Below are positions 1 through 7,571 of a stretch of DNA of 64,000 nucleotides, in pieces; within the stretch, counting starts at the first letter, position 1, and every line of letters starts with the position of its first letter. This DNA comes from Pseudoalteromonas aurantia (GTDB lineage: Bacteria; Pseudomonadota; Gammaproteobacteria; Enterobacterales; Alteromonadaceae), in the NCBI RefSeq assembly GCF_005886875.1, contig NZ_PNBY01000089.1:1-64000 (forward strand), given 5' to 3'. The translations under genes and the position numbers were made by a program. Under the pieces are notes generated by a model. The model was given only the letters and a program-made list of their open reading frames with translations, did not search any database and was not told the DNA's origin.

Positions 1-20
1 CAGGTACAGGTACAGGTACA
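1..20. repeat. CAGGTA hexamer tandem repeat
   Basis: The window opens with three perfect copies of CAGGTA plus two further matching bases. The array probably extends to the left of the window. In frame 1 it would encode alternating Gln and Val. Confidence 0.7.
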
Positions 21-165
21 TCATGAATTGAGCACCTTAGATATTACGACCAAAAGCAAAACGTTCAAGTCTGACAAAGAACAGTCAATTGCTAGATATA
101 TGAATACCAAAATAGGTCATCATCACAGTAAAATAACACACAAGCTATATAGAAAATTAAGCTGA
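1..165 (+). CDS. possible 3' end of a gene cut by the window edge
   Basis: The frame starting at base 1 stays open for 54 codons and stops with TGA at 163-165. The visible C-terminal residues begin with three Gln-Val pairs, encoded by three copies of the hexamer CAGGTA, and continue with a His- and Lys-rich tail. No family is recognisable. It converges on the minus-strand acyltransferase that ends at 189. A random open frame of this length in AT-rich DNA is possible, so this is only a candidate; the sequence left of the window would decide it. Confidence 0.3.
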   Translation, partial: QVQVQVHHELSTLDITTKSKTFKSDKEQSIARYMNTKIGHHHSKITHKLYRKLS

Positions 166-188
166 GAATTTATCGTCCCCAATCGTCA

Positions 189-1373
189 CTAAATTTGTTC
201 ATATTTTTTGGTTGTCACCCGACGCCACTTTGGCGTCATACGCTTCCCATTAAATAGCTGGCCCAGCCAAGTATATCGTACGAGTAACTGATAACTAATA
301 ACTGATACAATAGATGTGATTGCAATATTAACTAACATTTTTATATAAAAATGCCACGTATAATCGTAAATAGCGTGACTGATCAAGAGTATTATTGGCA
401 AATGGATAATATAAACCCAATAAGCACTGTCTGATAAATATCTAAGCCAAGGTTGATAACCATTGATCCACTGCTTAAAAAACCCACACAATGCAAAACT
501 CCAACACCACCCCCAAAGGCCATAACAATAAGCCACGATAAAATTATCAAATTGCTCACCTGCATCATTGAGAAATGGCTCTATCGCCACCAAAGTTGCA
601 AACATCATACAGCAACCTAAAAGAGTATAACGACCCCAGCAACGCTGGTAGTGTTTAAGCCATATACATCTATATTTAAAAATAAAAAAACCAAAAGCGA
701 AATAGGGAAGATAATGGAATAACTGTAAGAAATTAGGTGTGAGGTGACCTTCAGCTGGGATCATGCCTTTATCATAAAAGCTATCTAAATACGCAATGAG
801 TAAGGTATAAAAAAATACCATTGAGGGGTGACCAACCCAATACCTTAACTTTTTTAAGAGGTGAACTTTGCTTGATGTGAGCTTATAAACAAACGGGAGT
901 ATGATTATATGGCAAAGTAGTAAATAATATAAAAACCACAAATGCGCAAAATTGAACTGATACTCCTGCGCTTTAGCAAGCCACTCTGGATCAACATAAA
1001 CCCCATTGACTTGCATTACCTGTAAGTATTCCAAAATGATGAATGCCAGTAAAAAGGACATTAACGGCGAAAAGATCAAAAGAGGTCCACCAATCCTTAG
1101 TAAGCGCGACTTTAGCGTTGCCTTTAATCCTTTGCGCTTCAAAATCGCTGCTAAAAAGAACCCTGACAGAATAAAAAATAATGGCATTCTAAAACTATGT
1201 ATTCCAAAAACCAGCATATCAGCCCACTCGCTCAAGCCACTTTCACGCAGCTTTTGTGGTGTCTCAGACACCATTTGCAACATAGCAACATGGATTACGA
1301 CACCGAGTAACATAATATAAGCACGCAAATTGTCTAAGTAGTTAACGCGTAGACGTTGAGTTTCCTTTTTCAT
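189..1373 (-). CDS. acyltransferase 3 family membrane protein (OafA/OpgC-like)
   Basis: A polytopic inner-membrane protein of 394 aa with about ten hydrophobic helices. The N-terminal pattern (Leu-Asp-Asn-Leu-Arg-Ala followed by a helix with a His near its end) and the Arg-Met-Pro-Leu-Phe-Phe-Ile-Leu-Ser-Gly-Phe segment are typical of acyltransferase family 3, which transfers acyl groups to sugars, glycans or small molecules in the envelope. The start at 1373 was chosen because its ATG overlaps the stop of the upstream membrane-protein gene by one base (TAATG), a classic translational-coupling arrangement; an upstream in-frame Met would lie deep inside that gene. It is the last gene of a cassette of hydrolase and membrane-protein genes downstream of the NRPS/PKS operon. 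The acyl acceptor is unknown; acylation of the NRPS product or of an envelope lipid are both possible. Confidence 0.85.
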   Translation of the reverse strand: MKKETQRLRVNYLDNLRAYIMLLGVVIHVAMLQMVSETPQKLRESGLSEWADMLVFGIHSFRMPLFFILSGFFLAAILKRKGLKATLKSRLLRIGGPLLIFSPLMSFLLAFIILEYLQVMQVNGVYVDPEWLAKAQEYQFNFAHLWFLYYLLLCHIIILPFVYKLTSSKVHLLKKLRYWVGHPSMVFFYTLLIAYLDSFYDKGMIPAEGHLTPNFLQLFHYLPYFAFGFFIFKYRCIWLKHYQRCWGRYTLLGCCMMFATLVAIEPFLNDAGEQFDNFIVAYCYGLWGWCWSFALCGFFKQWINGYQPWLRYLSDSAYWVYIIHLPIILLISHAIYDYTWHFYIKMLVNIAITSIVSVISYQLLVRYTWLGQLFNGKRMTPKWRRVTTKKYEQI

Positions 1374-2386
1374 TACCTGTCTACTACTTCTTTTAATGGC
1401 TGTTTTTTCAAAGTTCGACTGGCGCATAACTTTAATATTGCAACACTTACTCCCGTTAGCGCACACAGCAATGTTAATAACACACTCATTATTATTGCCG
1501 TTTGATATCGATAACTCTCTATATCAAAAAAACCGTTAAAAGCAGCTAAAAACATTACTAGCCCAATTGGCACAAACATAATTAAGCTAAAGGCTTCTGA
1601 TCCCGTAACATGTCCAATACCAGCCAAATGTATACGCCCTAGAATATGATCCAACCGAGCCATCTGTCCCACTTCAAGCCACAGCCAAACAGCAACAAAT
1701 ACACCTGAAATGTAACTACTACCAATAACATAACCCGTTTCTACATAACCGCTTTCATCTGCCAAACCCAAATAGTATTTCACAAAAAAAGTAAGGAGTG
1801 TCGCTGATGCAATACCTGCCCAAGGTAGCAAGTGAAAGCGAATACAATGATCAATTGTTTTTGTGTCATTAGACACTCGCCTACGTACTAGGTACGATTT
1901 ATACACGGCAACAGACATAGGTACTGATGCATTAATGATCACCCAGTTTGCACACGCGAAAGTAGCGATGATGATAGCAATGAACAATACAAGCAAATCA
2001 GTAAAGCTCTTTGCACTTTCGCTATAACATAGCGCAATTAATACGCCACAAGACACCATCACTAGCACCTTCTTCCAGCTAATATATTGCCATGCTGATG
2101 TCACAAGTTTTTCATTGTTAGTATCAGTAATAGTTATATTTAAGTGCTTTGCTTGCACCATCACCTGTGAAGCAATTTTAGTTAAACCATTTACTGCAAC
2201 CGAACAAGCACAAGCGGGTACCATAATTAGACAAAGCAGATACCAAAAAACCTGATACGACGCAAAATAAGGCTTAGTGAGAAAAAATAACAATACAATG
2301 ACAACGACTTCAAATACACTCAGCATCAATATTCTCAGTAGGTATCTTGGAGATTGAGCTTTTATAAGATCTAAAATTTGATTCAT
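1373..2386 (-). CDS. polytopic membrane protein, copy A of a paralogous pair
   Basis: I do not recognise a named family. The 337-aa product has about eight hydrophobic segments and no obvious catalytic motif. It is clearly paralogous to the protein at 3827-4855: both share length, hydropathy layout, a His-Leu-Leu-Pro-Trp motif in the middle and a Lys-Tyr-Tyr-Leu-Gly motif about 18 residues later. The start at 2386 (MNQIL...) is preferred because AAAGGAGC lies 5-10 bases upstream; an upstream Met at 2449 would overlap the preceding hydrolase gene. It follows that hydrolase by 17 bases and is coupled by a one-base overlap to the acyltransferase, so the three should be co-transcribed. It may form a membrane complex with the hydrolase or act in transport or self-protection, but this is inference from order only. 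Confidence 0.75.
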   Translation of the reverse strand: MNQILDLIKAQSPRYLLRILMLSVFEVVVIVLLFFLTKPYFASYQVFWYLLCLIMVPACACSVAVNGLTKIASQVMVQAKHLNITITDTNNEKLVTSAWQYISWKKVLVMVSCGVLIALCYSESAKSFTDLLVLFIAIIIATFACANWVIINASVPMSVAVYKSYLVRRRVSNDTKTIDHCIRFHLLPWAGIASATLLTFFVKYYLGLADESGYVETGYVIGSSYISGVFVAVWLWLEVGQMARLDHILGRIHLAGIGHVTGSEAFSLIMFVPIGLVMFLAAFNGFFDIESYRYQTAIIMSVLLTLLCALTGVSVAILKLCASRTLKKQPLKEVVDR

Positions 2387-2403
2387 TTTTATGCTCCTTT
2401 GAC

Positions 2404-3507
2404 CTATTGAGCGTGTTGTGACAATTTTGTAATTTGAAGGTTTAGCCACGACATAACATCATCTACAAATCGCTCAGAAAAACCATCCTCTTCCCATAAA
2501 GACACTTTAATTAGCCACCAAAGAGACGGTGTCAAGTGGCCAAATTCACTATTTTTAAGTAATGTATGATCTGCATTTTGGTATGTTTTTAGCTTTAGTT
2601 GGGCAGGGTTTTGTGTAAATATCCGTTCAAAGTGTGCTGCATTATTGGCGACGTTAATATTCACATCGTGGTTACCGAATGCGACAAACAACGGCTGATG
2701 TATTTCTCTTAACTCAAGCTCTGAGTCTACATTGATATTTTTTTGCACAAATTGGTAACGCGACTTGTTCATTGCCGACTCTACTGCGTTTGGTGCAGTA
2801 CGTTCTAAAAAGTCTAAATACGTATCATATTTCGCCCCTTCAGCAATCAATTTCGACACATCTTGTGCATGCTTCATTTTTTCTGATTTAGATTTACCAG
2901 TGATGCCTGCCCTTTTTAATCGTGTTTGTGTTAAAAACTCGCTCTGTTTTAGCCAGTTTATGGGTGTTGAAACAAAAACAGCAAAGGAAAGTTCTGAAGA
3001 CTCTTTCAGCGCTTTAGGCATTACCCACCCTGCCTGTGAAAACCCTATGAGTCCAATTGGAATATCTTTAAACCGTGGCTGCTTCCTAAGCATAATAACT
3101 ACATCAAGTATTTCATTAGCACGACTTTGCATATTTTGCTCAAGCCAATTGCCCTCAGAACCACCTACACCTGCTTTATCCCACGAATAAGATGCTATAC
3201 CCTCTTTTGCAAGCCGCTGCCATAAAGGATAGTAATAACCAAAAGCACTGCGCCCCATGGCTCCATCGCCATGTACAAAAATCATGAGCCCTCTGGGTGA
3301 GGACACCTTTGTAGGCATAATAAGCGCGCCTGAACGATTTGAATGATCTGTCGTAAAATCTTGAGTAATATTTTCATACGGTGCGCTATCGAGCATTAGG
3401 ACCAACGCACCAATCAAACCAAACACCGCAATATAGAGGCTCCAACGACTGAACACTACAGAGTTCTTACCGCCTAAATTCGTCAATTCATTCCCTTCTT
3501 GTTGCAT
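2404..3507 (-). CDS. membrane-anchored alpha/beta hydrolase, copy A
   Basis: A 367-aa serine hydrolase of the alpha/beta fold. Visible elements are an N-terminal transmembrane anchor (about residues 22-41), an oxyanion-type Phe-Val-His-Gly-Asp-Gly strand near residue 78, the nucleophile elbow Gly-Phe-Ser-Gln-Ala-Gly-Trp near residue 155, an acid candidate in the Gly-Asn-His-Asp segment near 280 and the catalytic His in Ala-Asp-His-Thr near 315. The fold resembles dienelactone-hydrolase and acyl-aminoacyl-peptidase-like proteins, so an esterase or peptidase acting at the periplasmic face is plausible. It is paralogous to the hydrolase at 4845-5903, with the same elbow and Ser-Trp-Asp-Lys segment. 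GTAAGGGA upstream of the ATG supports this start. The substrate is unknown; position downstream of the NRPS operon suggests, but does not prove, action on its product. Confidence 0.85.
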   Translation of the reverse strand: MQQEGNELTNLGGKNSVVFSRWSLYIAVFGLIGALVLMLDSAPYENITQDFTTDHSNRSGALIMPTKVSSPRGLMIFVHGDGAMGRSAFGYYYPLWQRLAKEGIASYSWDKAGVGGSEGNWLEQNMQSRANEILDVVIMLRKQPRFKDIPIGLIGFSQAGWVMPKALKESSELSFAVFVSTPINWLKQSEFLTQTRLKRAGITGKSKSEKMKHAQDVSKLIAEGAKYDTYLDFLERTAPNAVESAMNKSRYQFVQKNINVDSELELREIHQPLFVAFGNHDVNINVANNAAHFERIFTQNPAQLKLKTYQNADHTLLKNSEFGHLTPSLWWLIKVSLWEEDGFSERFVDDVMSWLNLQITKLSQHAQ

Positions 3508-3826
3508 CTATATTCCCTTACTTTATTGCGTAATGCATGATCCTATTGTGAGGTAGTATCACTAACTTTGGCTATCTTAGGTCAATATCACCTATACAAC
3601 TGCTAATGCTTCACAATTCACTCCAAAACACCGATAAATCAAACTACATAAAACACCTATTATGAACCCAAGCATACCTGCTTATGAATCAAACACCGTC
3701 ATTGTCACTGAGCATCTAAACCAAATGGTCACACACTGTAATACTCAAATTAAAACGACCCCTGTCATTCTTTCATTAAAAATGTCATATACGCATTTTT
3801 TAAAGGGTCTCTAATAACCCCATTTT
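3508..3826. other. 319-bp intergenic region between the two hydrolase/membrane-protein pairs
   Basis: It holds the candidate promoter of hydrolase copy A and a 50-codon plus-strand open frame at 3662-3814 with no recognisable family and no good ribosome-binding site. I see no strong terminator for the membrane-protein gene ending at 3827. Confidence 0.5.
3555..3585 (-). promoter_or_regulatory. putative sigma-70 promoter for hydrolase copy A
   Basis: On the minus strand TTGACC (3580-3585) is followed after 19 bases by GATACT (3555-3560), a somewhat long spacer. The -35 lies within ATTGACCTA, a nonamer also present upstream of hydrolase copy B. Read on the plus strand, TAGGT and ACCTA flank seven bases here, a possible operator. 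Confidence 0.4.
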
Positions 3827-4855
3827 CTATACTGATCTTTTATATGAATTTGAACAAGAACTTACAGGCGAAAGTAACGACTGCTGAAGCTTGTGATAGG
3901 CAAAAAGTACAGCCGCCAGGATCCCGACAATAGCTGCAAATATAATAGTACTTACCGCGATTAAAATTAGCCATATCCCACTGCTTATTACTGGGACAAA
4001 AAAGCCTATAAAAAACAACGCTAACCACGCGATAAACCCGATACCAAAGATCATGCCGGTTAATTCTGAATAGGTGAACTTATCTGTGCCTGACAAAAAC
4101 ATTGGCTGCAATTTCATATCGACTTGAATCGATTGTAATACGTTGTGGCAACACCAAAAACCAACAAAGGAGAAACTAGCATAGCTATATGCGGCAAGAC
4201 TAGACAGACTAATTTCCCCAACCTCTCCGACATAACCTAAATAATACTTACTCATCAGCAATCCAAACACACAGGTAGCAAATATTAACCAAGGCAACAA
4301 ATGATATGTCACTAAAAAGTCAACAGTTTCAGACTCGCTTAACGGTTTAGGATCTCTGCCCTGTTGAAATGAACCTGCAACGAGTGCTTTTGCATAACGT
4401 TCAAATACAAGTGCGCTCCCTATAAAAATAACCATCCCAGTTAGTAAGGCGAGTAATAACATCACCAACATAGTCTTTGAGCTATAAAAATATGCCATCG
4501 CGCATCCAGCTGCGGCGAACAATGTCACTAAAAGTGCTCGAGTGCTGACACATTGCCATTGATGAAAAATAGGTTTATCACTTATTGATGAAACGATAAT
4601 ATCACTGAACTGAGTATGCCCTGCTTGCGCAATACACCTTAATTTTGCTAACGCCAATGACGCCTCAGAAAATATATAAAAAGGAATGAATAAGAAAAAG
4701 AATCCATACCAAAATATGTTGAGCGTTTCAAAATAAGGAGTGAGTAAAAGCATCACAGCAAAGATAGCAAGCACTTCTAATAGACAAGAGACAAACATAC
4801 CCCACAACAAATCTTCACGTTGCTTTTCATACCAAGTTGTAAATTCATTTTGCAT
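3827..4855 (-). CDS. polytopic membrane protein, copy B of a paralogous pair
   Basis: A 342-aa protein with about eight hydrophobic helices and no recognised family. It shares with copy A (1373-2386) the His-Leu-Leu-Pro-Trp motif, the Lys-Tyr-Tyr-Leu-Gly motif and overall spacing, so the two arose by duplication. Its ATG at 4855 lies 11 bases inside the end of the upstream hydrolase gene and is preceded by GAGGTG, so the two are translationally coupled. Unlike copy A it is not followed by an acyltransferase; a 319-bp gap separates it from the next gene. It may be a partner or membrane platform for its hydrolase, or a transport or immunity component. None of these can be shown from sequence alone. 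Confidence 0.75.
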   Translation of the reverse strand: MQNEFTTWYEKQREDLLWGMFVSCLLEVLAIFAVMLLLTPYFETLNIFWYGFFFLFIPFYIFSEASLALAKLRCIAQAGHTQFSDIIVSSISDKPIFHQWQCVSTRALLVTLFAAAGCAMAYFYSSKTMLVMLLLALLTGMVIFIGSALVFERYAKALVAGSFQQGRDPKPLSESETVDFLVTYHLLPWLIFATCVFGLLMSKYYLGYVGEVGEISLSSLAAYSYASFSFVGFWCCHNVLQSIQVDMKLQPMFLSGTDKFTYSELTGMIFGIGFIAWLALFFIGFFVPVISSGIWLILIAVSTIIFAAIVGILAAVLFAYHKLQQSLLSPVSSCSNSYKRSV

Positions 4856-5903
4856 TGATATTCACCTCTTCAATATACAACTGAGTATGCGTTTTCACGA
4901 ATCCCGTCACATCCTCTATGAAGCTGTCTGCCATCGCATCTGCACCGAGCCAATTCATTTTTATGCCAAACCATATCGAATCACGGCGAATATCTGAAAA
5001 GTATTCATTTTTAAATAAGCCATGGTCAGCATTTTCATAAACCTTATAACGGAATAAACCTGAAAGCTCTTCCTCGTAATGTCTAATACTATTCTTAACA
5101 TCAACTACGTCATCCGAATCACCAAATAAAGCCAACACTGGCTGAATAACTCCAGATAGCTCATTTCGAGCATCAACATCCATATTGTTTACGACAAACT
5201 CATAACGCTTTTTACTCAGAACCCCACCACCGTAGCTTTCTGGCTGACGACTCTCAGTAAACTGTTTATATGTGTTATATGGCACCTGCTCATTAAGTAA
5301 GCCATCCAGTGTAGCGTTATACTCCAGATTCTCTCGAAGTTGCTCTCCCTCTTGGCCTACCGATGTTAAACGCTGTAAAGTTTGATAATGACCTTGTTGC
5401 TGCCAATTAACCGCTGTAGATACCATTATCGCGTATTTCAACCTGCTATCATTCGCCAACACTTTAGGTAAGACCCAACCTGCTTGAGAAAAGCCGATCA
5501 CTCCAATTCGCTCAGGATCTAGGTTTGGCTGGTTTTCTACCCAATCAATGGCGGCACTGATTTCATCGGCTCGCTGCGCCATAGTTTGATCTAGCCAATG
5601 ACCTTGTGAACCGCCTATTCCCTGTTTATCCCAAGATAAAGAGGCGACCCCTTCATTGGCGAGTGCCTGCCAAAGTGGCTCGTAATAGCCGTAGCTACCG
5701 CTGGACATTGGCCCATCACCATGCACAAAAATAACCACGGGAAGTAGTTCATTACTCTTTCGTTTAGGCGTTACGAGCGACCCGAATAAAACGTTTTCCT
5801 GATTGATAATTTCTACCGCTTGTCGTTCATAATTAGAAAACCAAACAACAGCAACAAATAAAACGATAAAAAGTCCTATTGCACTTTTAATTATCGGATG
5901 CAT
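4845..5903 (-). CDS. membrane-anchored alpha/beta hydrolase, copy B
   Basis: A 352-aa alpha/beta hydrolase with an N-terminal hydrophobic anchor (about residues 8-24), a Phe-Val-His-Gly-Asp-Gly-Pro strand near residue 62, nucleophile elbow Gly-Phe-Ser-Gln-Ala-Gly-Trp near residue 140, acid candidate in Phe-Gly-Asp-Ser-Asp near 262 and catalytic His in Ala-Asp-His-Gly near 300. The protein is thus complete and likely active at the outer face of the inner membrane. It is paralogous to the hydrolase at 2404-3507. GGTGAG precedes the ATG. It overlaps the downstream membrane-protein gene by 11 bases. It starts 156 bases after the last gene of the NRPS operon and has its own good promoter, so it can be expressed independently. 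Ester or peptide hydrolysis is the expected chemistry; the substrate is unknown. Confidence 0.85.
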   Translation of the reverse strand: MHPIIKSAIGLFIVLFVAVVWFSNYERQAVEIINQENVLFGSLVTPKRKSNELLPVVIFVHGDGPMSSGSYGYYEPLWQALANEGVASLSWDKQGIGGSQGHWLDQTMAQRADEISAAIDWVENQPNLDPERIGVIGFSQAGWVLPKVLANDSRLKYAIMVSTAVNWQQQGHYQTLQRLTSVGQEGEQLRENLEYNATLDGLLNEQVPYNTYKQFTESRQPESYGGGVLSKKRYEFVVNNMDVDARNELSGVIQPVLALFGDSDDVVDVKNSIRHYEEELSGLFRYKVYENADHGLFKNEYFSDIRRDSIWFGIKMNWLGADAMADSFIEDVTGFVKTHTQLYIEEVNINAK

Positions 5904-5970
5904 TGATATATTCTCACCAGTAAATATTCATGAACACACCTATGTGATTGGTGTTCTTTTCTACACTTTG

Positions 5971-5998
5971 AGTATAAATTTTCCCCATTGTAGGTCAA
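5971..5998 (-). promoter_or_regulatory. sigma-70 promoter for hydrolase copy B
   Basis: On the minus strand TTGACC (5993-5998) and TATACT (5971-5976) are separated by 16 bases, a good match to the housekeeping consensus, about 70 bases upstream of the ATG at 5903. The -35 is part of the ATTGACCTA nonamer shared with hydrolase copy A. Confidence 0.6.
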
Positions 5999-6006
5999 TC
6001 AAATCT

Positions 6007-6021
6007 AGACCAATTTGGTCT
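6007..6021. promoter_or_regulatory. perfect 7-1-7 palindrome, possible operator
   Basis: AGACCAATTTGGTCT is an inverted repeat with one central base. It lies just upstream of the -35 of the hydrolase B promoter and 39 bases beyond the stop of the last NRPS-operon gene. The position fits an activator or repressor site; it could also be chance. Confidence 0.35.
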
Positions 6022-6059
6022 CCTCCTTACAATGTCTTACTAATGGGGATTTAATGTAC

Positions 6060-7571
6060 TCAAATACCAGATGCAAACTTGTGGTCACCATCTGACAGTT
6101 CAACTTCAAGTACCCCCTCAAACTCTTCTTTTAGCAACTGCTCTGCGTCTGATGTGAGGCATTGATGCGATACACGAATACCTGGACCTTTCACTGCGTG
6201 ATTTTCAATATAGAAATTTAAAACATCTTTTTCCCATTCACTTTCATCTGGGGGTAATGGAAAATCTAATTGTCGCTGAAGGGTTATCTGGCAAGTTTCC
6301 TGATCAAGATCTAACGCTTCATTGAATTGGTTTTTTGGCTCATAAAAAGATGGTAGCATGTTAACGTTAATGGTCATGGCTCGGCATTGGGGACCTAAAA
6401 GCTTAACGTTCTTATTATCTTCAATGTCAGCTGCTGCAATGGTAGCAAAGTCTTTCAGTGCGAGAGGTGATAGACCGGATTCTTGACTCATAAAATGATA
6501 AGTACCACTGAAAGCAGTGAGTACTTCTAACCACCAAGGACGGTTTTGTATTTTATTTTCTCCGAGAATAGATAACGGAGTACTCCAAGATACATGTCGA
6601 TATTCATAAACAGCCAACGTTGTTTTTTTTACTTGCGCAAAAAGTTCGTCAAAAGGCTGTGTATCTAAATTTCGTATAGGAATGGGAAGCGAAGTCAGTA
6701 ACGCCCCAAATAACTCTCTCGCCCCATCGATATCTCGGTTCTCTTGAACGGTTGTAAGGCAAAGGCTAGTGTTACCTGTTACTTTTGATATTACTTTTGC
6801 GAATAACGCCAAAAACACCATTTGCTGAGTCAATTGATATTCTGAACACCAGCGTCCAATCAGGTTTAACTGCGGCTGACTAAGCGGGATAAAAACGCCT
6901 CGCCTACAGCAATTACTTATATCTAATAATGATTGGTCAAAATAAGTATGCTCAATCCCTTCTAGTTGCTTCAACCAAAATTGTTCTGCACTTTCACTTT
7001 GTGTGTTTTTTTTAACCTGCTCTTGTGAGATATAACTTGCCAAACTAAGCTTACCGGTCGTTCTTAGTGGCTTTCCCTGCAAGGCTTTTTTATACAAAGT
7101 GCGCAACTCAATGTCTAATTGATGAAGCGCTGCACCATCCATTGCGAAGTGCGGCGTAATCAACATAAGTAAATGTTTCTGTGGCGCTAGTTTCACTAGG
7201 CAGGCTCGAAGTAATGGCGGTCTCATCAAGTCAAAATTAGGAGCACAATACTTTAAAAATAACTCTCCCATAGCAGTCGCTATCGCACTGTCACTGAAGC
7301 GACTTAAATCAACGTAGGGGAGGTGAAAATACTCGTAAGGGCATACGTATTGAATCGCACACCAATCACTCACCGATACTCTAAGTATTTCATTATCTTG
7401 TAGCAGTGTATTTAGCACTTTTTCAAGATGCTCCGTTTGCAGCGGACCATCAAATTCATAGGGCAAGAAATGATTCGCAGTTTCCTTTGTCAATTGATAA
7501 ATATACCAAAAACTCATTTGTCCATTCGTTAAGGGGATCTTTTGTCTATTATTATCAATACGGATCTTCAT
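6060..7571 (-). CDS. free-standing condensation-type protein
   Basis: A 503-aa single-domain protein of the condensation/CoA-dependent acyltransferase superfamily. The active-site motif reads Pro-His-Phe-Ala-Met-Asp-Gly (HxxxDG, His near residue 142), so the catalytic base is present; the first His of the usual HH pair is Pro. Length matches one condensation domain with a short C-terminal extension. Its ATG overlaps the stop of the PKS gene by four bases (ATGA) and GGAG precedes it, so it is coupled to the assembly line. Because no thioesterase or reductase domain ends the upstream proteins, the likely role is release of the ACP-bound chain by ester or amide formation with a soluble or carrier-bound nucleophile, as known for stand-alone terminal condensation domains. 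Alternatives are acylation of a side chain or an inactive relic. No carrier domain is present. Confidence 0.85.
   Translation of the reverse strand: MKIRIDNNRQKIPLTNGQMSFWYIYQLTKETANHFLPYEFDGPLQTEHLEKVLNTLLQDNEILRVSVSDWCAIQYVCPYEYFHLPYVDLSRFSDSAIATAMGELFLKYCAPNFDLMRPPLLRACLVKLAPQKHLLMLITPHFAMDGAALHQLDIELRTLYKKALQGKPLRTTGKLSLASYISQEQVKKNTQSESAEQFWLKQLEGIEHTYFDQSLLDISNCCRRGVFIPLSQPQLNLIGRWCSEYQLTQQMVFLALFAKVISKVTGNTSLCLTTVQENRDIDGARELFGALLTSLPIPIRNLDTQPFDELFAQVKKTTLAVYEYRHVSWSTPLSILGENKIQNRPWWLEVLTAFSGTYHFMSQESGLSPLALKDFATIAAADIEDNKNVKLLGPQCRAMTINVNMLPSFYEPKNQFNEALDLDQETCQITLQRQLDFPLPPDESEWEKDVLNFYIENHAVKGPGIRVSHQCLTSDAEQLLKEEFEGVLEVELSDGDHKFASGI

Noticed and set aside
1006..1320. 104-codon plus-strand frame inside the acyltransferase gene
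   Set aside because: It lies antisense to a well-supported membrane enzyme, has no recognisable family and no ribosome site.
3662..3814. 50-codon plus-strand frame between the two hydrolase cassettes
   Set aside because: Composition is protein-like but there is no ribosome site or family; kept only as a note in the intergenic entry.
6060..7571. A thioesterase or reductase release domain
   Set aside because: The only terminal protein has an HxxxDG condensation motif and no GxSxG or Rossmann motif.
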